A stretch of 17,786 bases of DNA from Candidatus Jordarchaeia archaeon (GCA_018383835.1 JAHAWR010000001.1:1608-19393); one strand, 5' to 3'; shown: positions 6,736-14,227, counted from the first letter of the stretch. The notes: generated from the letters alone by a model not told the origin. Numbers and translations: made by a program.

Positions 6736-7914
6736 TTATTTTAATCCAAGCCAAATTATACCGCTAGGTTCTCCGCCTTCCTCTACTACCTTGAACGCTT
6801 GCTTCATCAAATTTACTTCCTCTTCAAGGGTCACATCTCTGCCCCCTAGGCCGGCGACGCATTCCAGAACCATAGGCATGCCTTTAAAACCATAGAGCGC
6901 AGCTTTAAGCTCAGATGCCACTGCTCCACCTTTCCCTGGACTAAGATTTCTATCAATGACTAAAATGCACTTAGTCTTTTTTGCAACACGTCTGAGCTCC
7001 TCCTCCGGAAAAGGCCTAAACGCCCTGAGTTTCAAGGCTCCGGCTTTATATCCTTCGTCCCTTAACACGTCTACAGCTACCTTGGCTTGATCAGCCAATG
7101 AACCCATAGAGAGAAGGATAACGTCAGCACCATCGCACTTGTACTCTTCCACAAGATGTCCGTGGTTGCGCCCAAACGTTTTTTCAAAATCCTTTGAGCA
7201 ACGAACTATTTTTTCTTTAGCGGCCTCCATTGCTCTATGCATTAGAAACCTGAACTCATAGAACCAGTCTTCAGGCATCTGAAGATTTCCGTGAGTTATC
7301 GGGTTATCAACATCTATTATGATGTGCTTCCAAGGCTCGTGAGGAATGAATGCGTCAACGTCCTCTTGGTTAGGGATCACCACTGGTTGAACAGTATGGC
7401 TGAGTACGAAACCCTCAAGGCAAACCATGACTGGTAAGAGAACATCAGGGTCCTCAGCCACCTTGTAGGCTTGAAGAACTGTGTCAAACGCCTCTTGATG
7501 GTTGCTTGTATAAAGCTGGATCCAGCCCGTATCTCTCTGGGATATCGAGTCACCATGCTCGGCCCAAATATTCCAAGGAGGACCTATAGTCCGGTTCACG
7601 ACAGCCATGATTATCGGGAGCCTAGTAGCTGAGGCCCAATGAACCATTTCGTGCATGTATGCTAGCCCGTGACTACATGTGGCTGTGAATGTCCTTACCC
7701 CTGTTAAGCTTGCACCTATACATGCCGCCATAGCTGAGTGTTCAGATTCAACGGGCACAAATACAGCTTCCAACTCACCATTAAGAATGAAGTCCGATAG
7801 CTTTTCCACTATCCCTGTTTGGGGGGTTATCGGATAACATGAAATGAATTGCACCCTAGCCATCTTCACGGCATAGGCAACAGCGTGGTTTCCAGTTAGG
7901 ATCAGTGTCTCCAT
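6736..7914 (-). CDS. porA: Pyruvate:ferredoxin oxidoreductase, alpha subunit
   Basis: Alpha subunit of a 2-oxoacid:ferredoxin oxidoreductase, which oxidatively decarboxylates pyruvate to acetyl-CoA. With the preferred ATG at 7912-7914 it is 392 residues, the usual length. The N-terminus METLILTGNHAVAYAVKMA and the YPITPQT signature (27-33) are typical of PorA domain I. The middle and C-terminal parts show the transketolase-like (domain II) pattern, including VILLSMGSLADQ and LRAFRPFPEEE. This start has GTGAGG 8 nt upstream and leaves a 10-nt gap after porG/D. An ATG at 7935 would overlap the previous gene and add 7 residues. It is last in the por operon. Pyruvate preference is inferred from family resemblance of A and B. 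Confidence 0.94.
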   Translation of the reverse strand: METLILTGNHAVAYAVKMARVQFISCYPITPQTGIVEKLSDFILNGELEAVFVPVESEHSAMAACIGASLTGVRTFTATCSHGLAYMHEMVHWASATRLPIIMAVVNRTIGPPWNIWAEHGDSISQRDTGWIQLYTSNHQEAFDTVLQAYKVAEDPDVLLPVMVCLEGFVLSHTVQPVVIPNQEDVDAFIPHEPWKHIIIDVDNPITHGNLQMPEDWFYEFRFLMHRAMEAAKEKIVRCSKDFEKTFGRNHGHLVEEYKCDGADVILLSMGSLADQAKVAVDVLRDEGYKAGALKLRAFRPFPEEELRRVAKKTKCILVIDRNLSPGKGGAVASELKAALYGFKGMPMVLECVAGLGGRDVTLEEEVNLMKQAFKVVEEGGEPSGIIWLGLK

Positions 7915-7924
7915 GTGACCAGCC

Positions 7925-8845
7925 TCACTTTTCATCGACTAACATACTTATTGCTTCTCTAGGACATTCATTGAAGCATACTCCACAACCCTTACAGTAA
8001 TCATAATCTATTTCAGGAAAGCCGTCGCTATCCACGTTTATTGCGGCTTCTGGGCAATACATCCAGCAGAAAAGACACTTACTGCACTTTTCCCTATCAA
8101 CCACAGGCTTATGCGTACGCCAATCACCCGTCTTACCTATACTCCCCTTGCTTGGAGTTGACGTTGGGACTGGCGGTAGATCAGTCCAATGGTGAATTTC
8201 AGGTATCCGTACGGGTTTTGATGGGGGGATCGGGGAGAGATATTGTTCGGGTTTTAGATGGACTTTCCTTGTCGACCAGTAGGCTTTTAAGATAGCATCC
8301 ACGTTTTTCTTTACCGAGTCAGCCTCAAAAAAGGATTTTATAGCATTTTCAAGACTCTTAATACTCACTAAATCTGTAGCCTTGGCGAAGGCGCCCAGCA
8401 TGGGAATAGCTAGAATCTCTAGGCCTGCAACCTGGAGGCCAAGCTCCAAACATATAGATGTGGCGTCAACTACGTAAACTGAGCATCCCTCTGGGACGCG
8501 AAGCGAGGAGAGAACGTTTGAGTGGGCTGCATTGAGTACAAGGAAACCGTTTTTCTTTAACCCACGAATAGTGGTACTACTATTCTCGGAAAGTATGGAT
8601 TGATCGACCACTATGACTGCGTTAGGCGCATATACTTGGGAGTGAAGTAAGATTGGAGCATAAGATATTCTGTTATAGGCCTCTATCTGAGCACCCCTCC
8701 TTTCGGCTCCAATCCATGGAATAGATTGGACTCCTACAAATCCTTCATTAAAAGCTGCGATCGCAAGTATCTTTGATGCTGTCACGATGCCTTGTCCGCC
8801 TCGGCCATGCCATCTTACCTCGAAGATGCCGTTCATGGCAATCAT
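7925..8845 (-). CDS. porG: Pyruvate:ferredoxin oxidoreductase, fused gamma-delta subunit
   Basis: A 306-residue fusion of the gamma subunit with the delta (ferredoxin-like) subunit. Residues about 6-185 form the gamma domain, with FEVRWHGRGGQG at the N-terminus and ERRGAQIEAYNRIS following. A proline-rich linker (about 200-245) leads to the delta domain, which carries two 4Fe-4S motifs: C254, C257, C260, C264 and C284, C287, C290, C294, each CX2CX2CX3CP-like. The delta clusters pass electrons from the TPP-bearing beta subunit to external ferredoxin. The start may be ATG 8845 or ATG 8836; GGGAG just upstream suits the latter better. It lies 6 nt after the porB stop. In many archaea porG and porD are separate genes. 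Confidence 0.95.
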   Translation of the reverse strand: MIAMNGIFEVRWHGRGGQGIVTASKILAIAAFNEGFVGVQSIPWIGAERRGAQIEAYNRISYAPILLHSQVYAPNAVIVVDQSILSENSSTTIRGLKKNGFLVLNAAHSNVLSSLRVPEGCSVYVVDATSICLELGLQVAGLEILAIPMLGAFAKATDLVSIKSLENAIKSFFEADSVKKNVDAILKAYWSTRKVHLKPEQYLSPIPPSKPVRIPEIHHWTDLPPVPTSTPSKGSIGKTGDWRTHKPVVDREKCSKCLFCWMYCPEAAINVDSDGFPEIDYDYCKGCGVCFNECPREAISMLVDEK

Positions 8846-8851
8846 GCTCCC

Positions 8852-9766
8852 TTAAAAGAAGAGGGGTTTACCGTCCAGTTCAGCCACTTTTTCTAATTTT
8901 TCGTCGATTGTTTCTTGGAGGCGCTTTATTTCGTCTTCACGAACCACTCTAAATCTTCCTTGAGCTTTAATATAATCTCTGACTGACACTCGCTTTTCAG
9001 GGTTCTCTAAGATCTTTCTGCTCGGAGCACTTAAATGAAAAACACCATTTTCAATCTCGTAGAGAAGCCACATCCCTGACTGAACAGCCAACCTGCCGAT
9101 CTTAACCGTCAATTCTGTATCAAACCGCCATCCGGGAGGGCATGGGGTGAGAATGTGTATGTACCGCGTTCCTTTAATAATCTTAGCTTTCTTGGTTTTG
9201 TCGTATAGGTCGAGAGGATAAGAAGAGCACGAGGTGGCGACGTAAGGAATTCTGTGGGCAGCCATAATTAACGCCATGTCTTTCTTGCCTTCTTTCTTCC
9301 CCATGGGAGTGGTTGTAGTCCAAGCTCCTGCAGGGGTACTCCCACTCCTCTGCGTTCCAGTGTTCATGTATGCTTCATTGTCATAGCAAAAGTATATGTA
9401 GTTCGTGTTCCTTTCGGCGCTGCCAGAAAGGCTTGAAACACCTATGTCTGCTGTACCCCCATCGCCAGCCCAACATATTACAGTGACGTCCTTTTCCCCC
9501 CGAGCCTCTAAGCCACCCACTATGCCTGATGCAGCAGCAGGTCCCGCTGCGAACGCCACTTGAATGTAAGGGACACTTATCGCTGTCCGCGGATAAAGGC
9601 CTACGTAAACGCAGCCGCATGATGCGGGATTAACTATGACGGTTTTTTTGCCTAAGGCCTTTAGCACCCATCGTAGGGCAAGCGTCGAACCACACCCCTG
9701 ACAGGCAGAGTTCCCTGGTAACACATACTCTTCTGGGGCTTCTTGGAAAACTTTCTTAGCAGACAA
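8852..9766 (-). CDS. porB: Pyruvate:ferredoxin oxidoreductase, beta subunit
   Basis: The 304-residue catalytic beta subunit, which binds thiamine diphosphate and the proximal 4Fe-4S cluster. Near the N-terminus is SACQGCG (C22, C25), with further cysteines in ASCGC. The TPP-binding motif is WAGDGGTADIG, followed downstream by the conserved stretch DNEAYMNTGTQRSG and STPAGAWTTT. The latter is characteristic of pyruvate-type rather than 2-oxoglutarate-type enzymes. The start is TTG at 9764-9766, with GGAGTG about 8 nt upstream. It is first in the operon porB, porG/D, porA. A possible TATA element lies at about 9821-9830. The C-terminus is an extended charged helix. Confidence 0.94.
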   Translation of the reverse strand: MSAKKVFQEAPEEYVLPGNSACQGCGSTLALRWVLKALGKKTVIVNPASCGCVYVGLYPRTAISVPYIQVAFAAGPAAASGIVGGLEARGEKDVTVICWAGDGGTADIGVSSLSGSAERNTNYIYFCYDNEAYMNTGTQRSGSTPAGAWTTTTPMGKKEGKKDMALIMAAHRIPYVATSCSSYPLDLYDKTKKAKIIKGTRYIHILTPCPPGWRFDTELTVKIGRLAVQSGMWLLYEIENGVFHLSAPSRKILENPEKRVSVRDYIKAQGRFRVVREDEIKRLQETIDEKLEKVAELDGKPLFF

Positions 9767-9802
9767 GTTTGTGTCACTCCTCTTTAAAGGGAGATTTAGG
9801 TA

Positions 9803-9946
9803 ATGAAAGAAGCAAGAGATCTTAAAAAAATAATGGTTTTCGCTATTCTTCGAAGGACAAAAAAGATGGGGTTTCCGAGGGAGCGAGGATACCTAAACTT
9901 TGGTTTATATATTGAGACAGAGACTATTGTGGAAAAGTTTGTTTAA
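9803..9946 (+). CDS. Possible small basic protein, 47 residues, function unknown
   Basis: A short frame from ATG 9803 to TAA 9944-9946, in the 298-nt gap between porB and the Sm gene. GGGAG at about 9790-9794 gives a ribosome binding site with acceptable spacing. The product starts MKEARDLKKIMVFAILRRTK and is rich in K, R and E, with no cysteines or obvious motif. I do not recognise it. It overlaps the likely por promoter on the opposite strand, and AT-rich elements follow it. It may be a chance frame. Confidence 0.3.
   Translation: MKEARDLKKIMVFAILRRTKKMGFPRERGYLNFGLYIETETIVEKFV
9821..9830 (-). promoter_or_regulatory. Possible TATA box of the por operon
   Basis: On the minus strand this is an AT-rich TATTTTTTTAAG stretch, about 55-65 nt upstream of the porB TTG. 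It would imply a leader of around 35 nt. It overlaps the small reading frame at 9803-9946 on the other strand. Confidence 0.35.
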
Positions 9947-10064
9947 GATTACAAATCTCAAAAGATAAAACTTTTTAGCATTCTTTTCAATTAATTTTTT
10001 AGGTAAGAGTGAACTTTAGCGATGGAAGAAACGGGTTCATTTAAGCTTGTGAGGTGGAAGTATA

Positions 10065-10499
10065 ATGAGTGGTGTTGCGTCCAGTAGCTTTTTCAGGGAT
10101 TTGACTGCCTTGGTTGGCAAGAAGGTTAAGGTGAACCTTGAAGGCGGCAGGGCATACACTGGGAGATTAAAGAGTTATGAAACGGGCACTTTAAGCCTAT
10201 GTTTAACTGACGCTGAGGACGAGAGAGGGAACACATATAGTAGGGTTTTCATTAGAGGAGACAAAATTGTGGATTTCTTCCAACTAGAAGAGGGAATGAA
10301 TCTGAGAGAACTTTACATGGAGATTAGTAGGGTTTTCCCTCATGGTGACGTGGAGTTCCTTGAGGATAACAATGTGATACTTGTGCTCAAGAAGGTTAAA
10401 GTCACCGAAAAAGGCGTGGAGGGTGAGGGGCCTATAGCCAGAAGGGTTAAGGAAATATACGACAGGTTTATGGCGGAAAAAGGTGCCGCTACCTCCTAG
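10065..10499 (+). CDS. Sm-like archaeal protein with C-terminal domain (SmAP3 type)
   Basis: A 144-residue protein, longer than ordinary archaeal Lsm/SmAP1 (about 75-80 residues). Residues about 8-75 form an Sm fold: Sm1 motif LVGKKVKVNLEGGRAYTGRL, then SYETGTLSLCLTDAED, and an Sm2-like VFIRGDKIVDF. Residues about 76-144 are a mixed alpha/beta extension ending in a basic helix, as in SmAP3 of Pyrobaculum. Sm rings bind U-rich RNA; the job of the SmAP3 extension is not established. ATG 10065 is preceded by GAGGTGG (10051-10057) at normal spacing. Its stop overlaps the tail of the opposite-strand zinc-ribbon gene by 4 nt. Confidence 0.82.
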   Translation: MSGVASSSFFRDLTALVGKKVKVNLEGGRAYTGRLKSYETGTLSLCLTDAEDERGNTYSRVFIRGDKIVDFFQLEEGMNLRELYMEISRVFPHGDVEFLEDNNVILVLKKVKVTEKGVEGEGPIARRVKEIYDRFMAEKGAATS

Positions 10500-10804
10500 C
10501 TTTCTAGCGTCTCGAGTGGATGTAATCTAAAGAGAGCAACAGCCACCCACTTTTTCTCTGGGTATATGCTTTCCTTAGCCTTTTTTACGCGAGAGCGTAT
10601 GCACTGCTTGCATGTTGGATGACGTGGATCGAGGGGACCATCGCAGGAGGCACAGTGGAGCATGATGACGGGATGTTCACCTATCTTCGCTTGCAAGAAT
10701 TCTTCCTCATCATATTCTGGAGAGAAGTCAGGCCATATATCGTAGAGGTGAGGGGCGCCAAGGACGTCTTTCAGCTTTTTGAAAATATTCTCGAAGCTAG
10801 TCAT
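10496..10804 (-). CDS. Small zinc-ribbon protein, 102 residues, function unknown
   Basis: The reading frame runs tail-to-tail with the Sm gene. The protein has an acidic N-terminal half (PDFSPEYDEEEFLQAK), then HCASCDGPLDPRHPTCKQCIRSR with C51, C54, C65 and C68, a CX2C-X10-CX2C zinc ribbon. A basic helix and the C-terminal segment KKWVAVALFRLHPLETLES follow. ATG 10804 has GGAG about 8 nt upstream. The competing plus-strand frame (10619-10966) lacks a ribosome binding site and motifs, so I treat it as a shadow. I do not recognise the family. A nucleic-acid- or ribosome-binding role would be a guess based on the ribbon. Confidence 0.72.
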   Translation of the reverse strand: MTSFENIFKKLKDVLGAPHLYDIWPDFSPEYDEEEFLQAKIGEHPVIMLHCASCDGPLDPRHPTCKQCIRSRVKKAKESIYPEKKWVAVALFRLHPLETLES

Positions 10805-10995
10805 TTACTTTCTCCGTCCCCAAAAATTCTCAAAGCAAAAGAAGAGACAGTGCCAAAAAAAATCTTGATCTTCTCGAGGCAACATTACAGACTGGTAAAT
10901 GAAGCAGGTTGCAGGTTTCATCCAAAAAATCCGATAGAAGAAATTGAGCTAAAGAAGGGTGATTAGCGTTCCGCATGGAGGGTTAAAGTTGAAAA

Positions 10996-11004
10996 AATTT
11001 AAAT
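10996..11004 (+). promoter_or_regulatory. TATA-like box upstream of rpl23
   Basis: AATTTAAAT, about 50 nt before the rpl23 GTG. This would give a leader of roughly 25 nt carrying the GGAGGT ribosome binding site. Confidence 0.4.
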
Positions 11005-11048
11005 CAGGTTTTACTTTTACTTTCAGGTAAAAAACGGGAGGTAGCTGT

Positions 11049-11309
11049 GTGGAACCCTACGAAGTTATAAAGGCCCCACTGGCGACTGAGGCTGCTTTCA
11101 GAATGATTGAGAAAGAGAACAAGCTGGTTTTCATAGTCGACCGGAGAGCGAATAAGAAAATTATACGGGCCGCCGTGGAGAGGCTTTACGGCGTGAAGGT
11201 TGAGAAGATTAACACGCTTATCACGCCTAGAGGAGAAAAGAAGGCGTTCGTCAAGCTTAAACCTGAATACAGCGCAGCCGACATTGCAACGAAAATTGGG
11301 CTTTTCTAA
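11049..11309 (+). CDS. rpl23: Large ribosomal subunit protein uL23
   Basis: 86 residues, normal for archaeal L23, which sits at the polypeptide exit tunnel and forms part of the docking site for SRP and other factors. The N-terminus EPYEVIKAPLATEAAFRMIE carries the family's conserved helix. VFIVDRRANKKIIRAAVERLYGVKVEKINTLITPRGEKKAFVKL covers the core, and the C-terminus SAADIATKIGLF is typical. The start is GTG at 11049, with GGAGGT (11038-11043) at good spacing. The usual neighbours L3, L4 and L2 are absent on both sides. Instead it precedes ogg by 12 nt, so the two may be co-transcribed. Confidence 0.95.
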   Translation: MEPYEVIKAPLATEAAFRMIEKENKLVFIVDRRANKKIIRAAVERLYGVKVEKINTLITPRGEKKAFVKLKPEYSAADIATKIGLF

Positions 11310-11321
11310 GTTAGGGGGAAT

Positions 11322-11959
11322 ATGACACGCCCTTACCAAACGCCAGTTTTCTGCTGGGCAAAATAAGGGAGCTTAAAAAAGGGGAAGTCGGAGAACTGGT
11401 TAAGAGCAGAATTAGGGAGTTTGAAAATGTCCCACCCAAGGATTGGTTTTCCGAGCTCTGCTTCTGTATTTTAACAGCCAACTCCTCAGCTCAGATAGGA
11501 ATTAAAGCCCAGAAAGCGATAGGAGACGGTTTTCTCACAATGGATAAGGATAACCTTGCACGTCTCCTGAGAAGGTTAGGCCACCCATACTATGAGAGGA
11601 GGGCAGAATACATAGTTGAGGCGAGAAAGTACAGTAACATTTACGAGATCGTATCCCAGTTTAGAGACGAGAAACATGCAAGGGAGTGGCTGGCTAGGAA
11701 CGTGAAGGGAGTAGGATACAAGGAGGCCAGCCACTTCCTAAGGAACGTGGGATATAAGAACGTAGCAATAATTGATAGGCACATACTTAGAGTCATGGTT
11801 AAATACGGGCTGATCGAGAAAGCACCGAAAAGCTTGACAAAGAAAAAGTACCTTGAACTTGAAGGGATACTTGAAAGAGTGGCTAAGGATGCAGAGTTAA
11901 CGTTGGCGGAGTTGGACCTTTACCTCTGGTACATGGAGACGGGGAAAGTTCTTAAGTAG
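11322..11959 (+). CDS. ogg: 8-oxoguanine DNA glycosylase/AP lyase (Ogg2 type), with apparent 5' frameshift
   Basis: Excises 8-oxoguanine and cuts the abasic site. From 11315 one frame is continuously open and matches the whole archaeal Ogg2 family: LLGKIRELKKG, FSELCFCILTANSSAQ, the HhH-GPD region VKGVGYKEASHFLRNVG with catalytic Lys, AIIDRHILR with catalytic Asp, and the C-terminus LYLWYMETGKVLK. It has no ATG, GTG or TTG until 11540, which would remove a third of the protein. A well-placed ATG at 11322, behind AGGGGG, is one frame off. Adding one T to the T4 run at 11347-11350 would join them into a 212-residue protein reading MTRPYQTPVFLLGKIRELKK, close to the family length of about 207. 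So it is either a sequence error or a real frameshift; a CTG start at 11351 is another possibility. Confidence 0.85.
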
Positions 11960-11981
11960 TGGTCACAAAAAAGGGCTCAAG

Positions 11982-12749
11982 TCAAATTTTGGCGAGGAAA
12001 AATATTGCTATAAATATAATGGCATAGGAGGATGCAAGGGAGAGACCCGTAGACAATTTTGTTAGTTTGCGAATCCCCGGCGTTAACAAGAAAGCCATAC
12101 CAAGCAGGCATACTAGTTTAACTGCCCTTCCGAAAATCCACACAGAGTAAAGGCGGAATTGAAAGACGAGCAGTTGAAGCAGGAGAGGCATTTCAGGTAT
12201 GAGTGTTACATTACCAGAGGAAACAATTATCGAAAAGATTTGACCTATCACCACTAATATGTACGCGTATCCGGCCATTGAAAAGAAGGACTTAAAGCTA
12301 CTCCCCCGCCCCAAAAGCTTAAACGGAAGCCAGTATAAGAAACTGATTAGAATAAGTTCTAAGAGAGTGAATAAAAAGTTAAAGTAAAAGAGTTCTATGG
12401 ATAGAGGGGCAAACATGGCTCTAAAGATGAGCAATGAAAGCGTGTCCATAAAGAAAACGTTGTTTAAAACGAATGAAAAGTAAACTGTAGAAAGAATGGC
12501 ATTCAAAAGGACCATTACAAATGGAGCAATAGGATCTGGCGAGATCGCAATGTTGCCAAAAACAATGCTCGGCTTAATTATGCTGGTGAGAAATTTATAA
12601 TAGATTGGAAGAGGACTTGCAGGCTCTTCTAAGGGCCTCTTCAATATGGGAAGAAGACGCTCAATTATCTCTTCACCTATTTTAGCACCACAGCTCGGAC
12701 ACTTCACTTCATCAGGTGAAATCTCAGCGTTACAATTCGGGCATCTCAC
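11982..12749 (-). CDS. Zinc-ribbon membrane protein, Yip1-like
   Basis: 255 residues. The N-terminus MRCPNCNAEISPDEVKCPSCGAKIG is a double CX2C zinc ribbon (C3, C6, C17, C20). About 45 residues later come five or six hydrophobic segments, arranged like the Yip1 domain of small polytopic membrane proteins: roughly 75-98, 103-125, 128-148, 158-178, 190-220 and 232-253. The combination of a cytosolic ribbon and a Yip1-like membrane domain is found in many archaeal and bacterial proteins of unknown function. ATG 12749 follows GAGGTGAG closely. A TATA-like AAAAATATTTTT at about 12784-12796 suits a promoter for it. No substrate or partner can be inferred. Confidence 0.8.
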   Translation of the reverse strand: MRCPNCNAEISPDEVKCPSCGAKIGEEIIERLLPILKRPLEEPASPLPIYYKFLTSIIKPSIVFGNIAISPDPIAPFVMVLLNAILSTVYFSFVLNNVFFMDTLSLLIFRAMFAPLSIELFYFNFLFTLLELILISFLYWLPFKLLGRGSSFKSFFSMAGYAYILVVIGQIFSIIVSSGNVTLIPEMPLLLQLLVFQFRLYSVWIFGRAVKLVCLLGMAFLLTPGIRKLTKLSTGLSLASSYAIIFIAIFFLAKI

Positions 12750-12783
12750 CTCAAGTCACCAGAAGGAAAATAGAGAACAGCCT

Positions 12784-12796
12784 AAAAATATTTTTT
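12784..12796 (-). promoter_or_regulatory. TATA-like box upstream of the Yip1-like gene
   Basis: An AT-only stretch reading AAAAATATTTTTT on the minus strand, about 40 nt before the start codon. It separates this gene from the gene upstream on the same strand. Confidence 0.4.
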
Positions 12797-12814
12797 CTGA
12801 GAAAAAGATTTAAA

Positions 12815-13555
12815 CTAGCTCGGTGAGGGAGAGCTTGACATAGCCGTCGTTAGATTTACGGTCAAAAGGTAATAGGGTGTCCAGGGCTTAATGTCGTAGA
12901 CAATAATGTAACCGTCTTTTTCGTCAAATGAGAAAACGCGGCTTGCTAACCCCTGAATTACGGGTGAAGACTTCAAGCATACGCCTAGCATGCATCCTCT
13001 TACAGCTGGAAGAAGAGCAGTTAAATAGTAAAGCAAACGGGTAACTTCACCACGCCCAAGCCCGGCTTCCAAATAATTAACATTAAGTAGGAGTGAAAAA
13101 GGTTCCGCTTCACCCTCTGAAAGATGCTTTCTAGTGCTACTTATAAGTTCATTTACTCCTCCGAGGATAGAGAAGGAAAAGTATGACTTGCCATATCTCT
13201 CTAATGATAAGGAGGGAAGGAAAGGTACCCTTAAGAGTGGTTCCATGCCGACAGAAACAACTTCTCCGTCTTCTATGAAGCTGATAGCGATGCTTAGGAG
13301 AGTCAATGAGCAGATCAATAGCGGAACATTAGTGTCGAAAACTATTATATTAAAAGAGTTCTCCGTTAAACCGCCTAGGAAGCGATCAAGATCCTCTGAC
13401 CCGAAGCTAACAAGCCTTTCACCCAGCGCCCCAGTACGAAGACCGCTTTCCAACGCCAAACCCTGAATCTTACTCAGAACGTTCCCCAGCAAACCCTCAA
13501 CATCCGCTAATGAACGTGAAAGAGACAAAAAACGTCCTCCGAGAAGAGTGTACAA
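12815..13555 (-). CDS. Uncharacterised protein resembling an inactive RecA/KaiC-fold domain
   Basis: 246 residues from TTG 13555. I do not recognise a named family. A block FGSEDLDRFLGGLTENS then NIIVFDTNVPLL recalls the start of KaiC-like domains (L-D-x-L-L-G-G, then a beta strand), but the P-loop lysine/threonine is missing. The later segments ISFIEDGEVVSVGMEP, LLNVNYLEAGLGRGEVTRLLYYL and FSFDEKDGYIIVYDIKPW look like the strands of the same fold. The C-terminus is serine-rich. The TTG lacks a ribosome binding site. An ATG at 13569 overlaps the upstream gene's stop (ATGA) and follows GTGGAG, but is out of frame unless one base is added in the A5 run at 13554-13558. It probably works with the ATPase encoded just upstream. 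Confidence 0.6.
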   Translation of the reverse strand: MYTLLGGRFLSLSRSLADVEGLLGNVLSKIQGLALESGLRTGALGERLVSFGSEDLDRFLGGLTENSFNIIVFDTNVPLLICSLTLLSIAISFIEDGEVVSVGMEPLLRVPFLPSLSLERYGKSYFSFSILGGVNELISSTRKHLSEGEAEPFSLLLNVNYLEAGLGRGEVTRLLYYLTALLPAVRGCMLGVCLKSSPVIQGLASRVFSFDEKDGYIIVYDIKPWTPYYLLTVNLTTAMSSSPSPS

Positions 13556-13565
13556 AAAGGAGGGG

Positions 13566-14130
13566 TCATGTATTTTTACTCCACAGAGTTTTTTGAAAAA
13601 GCCTCTTCCAATAACTCTGATCCACCCTCTCTTTCTCGAGCACTACGATCCCATCAACGATGTGGCCCAAGTCACCTTCGCTTCTAGCAGCAACAACACT
13701 ACGGAGACCTGCACGTCTAAGAAATGCGACGTAAAGCTCCATAGTCGAAACAGGATCCAACTCGATCATGTTACAAACACTCTCAAAGTCGTCCATGAAA
13801 ATGAAGGCGCCTTTCGCCTCTTCAGCTTTCTCATAAAGATACCTCAAAAAGACTGGCAGGTTAGACCGCGAAATAGACTCACAAACATCCTTTTCCTGAG
13901 GAAAAGGAAAGTCATTCACGTCAATCCGCAAATCCTAAATCATTATAACGACTAAGAAGGACACTACCGGTCAACACCACAGAAAACATAGATCCCGCAC
14001 CCGACACCACTAATCTCTCTTAACACATCAAACCCAAAAAGAGTCTTTCCAGAACCTGAGTCGCCACAAACAAGTAGAAGATTGTTCCCTTCTAGCCTAA
14101 AGAACTCCCCTAAGAAGCCTAAACAATCAC
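13566..14130 (-). pseudogene. RecA/KaiC-like P-loop ATPase, broken by frameshifts
   Basis: Three frames read in succession give one RecA/KaiC-like protein. First (down to the TAG at 13964): FLGEFFRLEGNNLLLVCGDSGSGKTLFGF, with Walker A GDSGSGKT encoded at 14041-14065, then GCGIYVFCGVD. Next, one base shifted: TGSVLLSRYNDLGFAD. Then from about 13931 the third frame: LRIDVNDFPFPQEK, Walker B-like GAFIFMDDFESV, SVVAARSEGDLG and HIVDGIVVLEKE, ending at 13566. No start codon lies in the first frame; a GTG at 14130 behind AGGTGA is out of frame. Homology-like continuity across the breaks argues for a once-intact gene of about 185-190 residues. It could be a decayed gene or a sequence with indel errors. 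Its stop overlaps an ATG for the next gene. Confidence 0.65.
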
Positions 14131-14227
14131 TTCACCTAAATGAAAACAATGAAAAATAAACTGCTGCCTCAAGAAAAGAAAAAGGCGGCGTGAAGGAAGT
14201 AAAAGATTAATCACATGATGCAGAAAA

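Noticed and set aside
10619..10966. A 115-residue plus-strand frame opposite the small zinc-ribbon gene
   Set aside because: It has no ribosome binding site or motif, whereas the minus-strand frame has four ordered cysteines and GGAG at its start. The part beyond 10805 is too short to support a gene by itself.
10830..10976. A 48-codon minus-strand frame upstream of the zinc-ribbon gene
   Set aside because: Its product is leucine- and serine-rich without motifs or a ribosome binding site. I see nothing else firm in 10805-10990.
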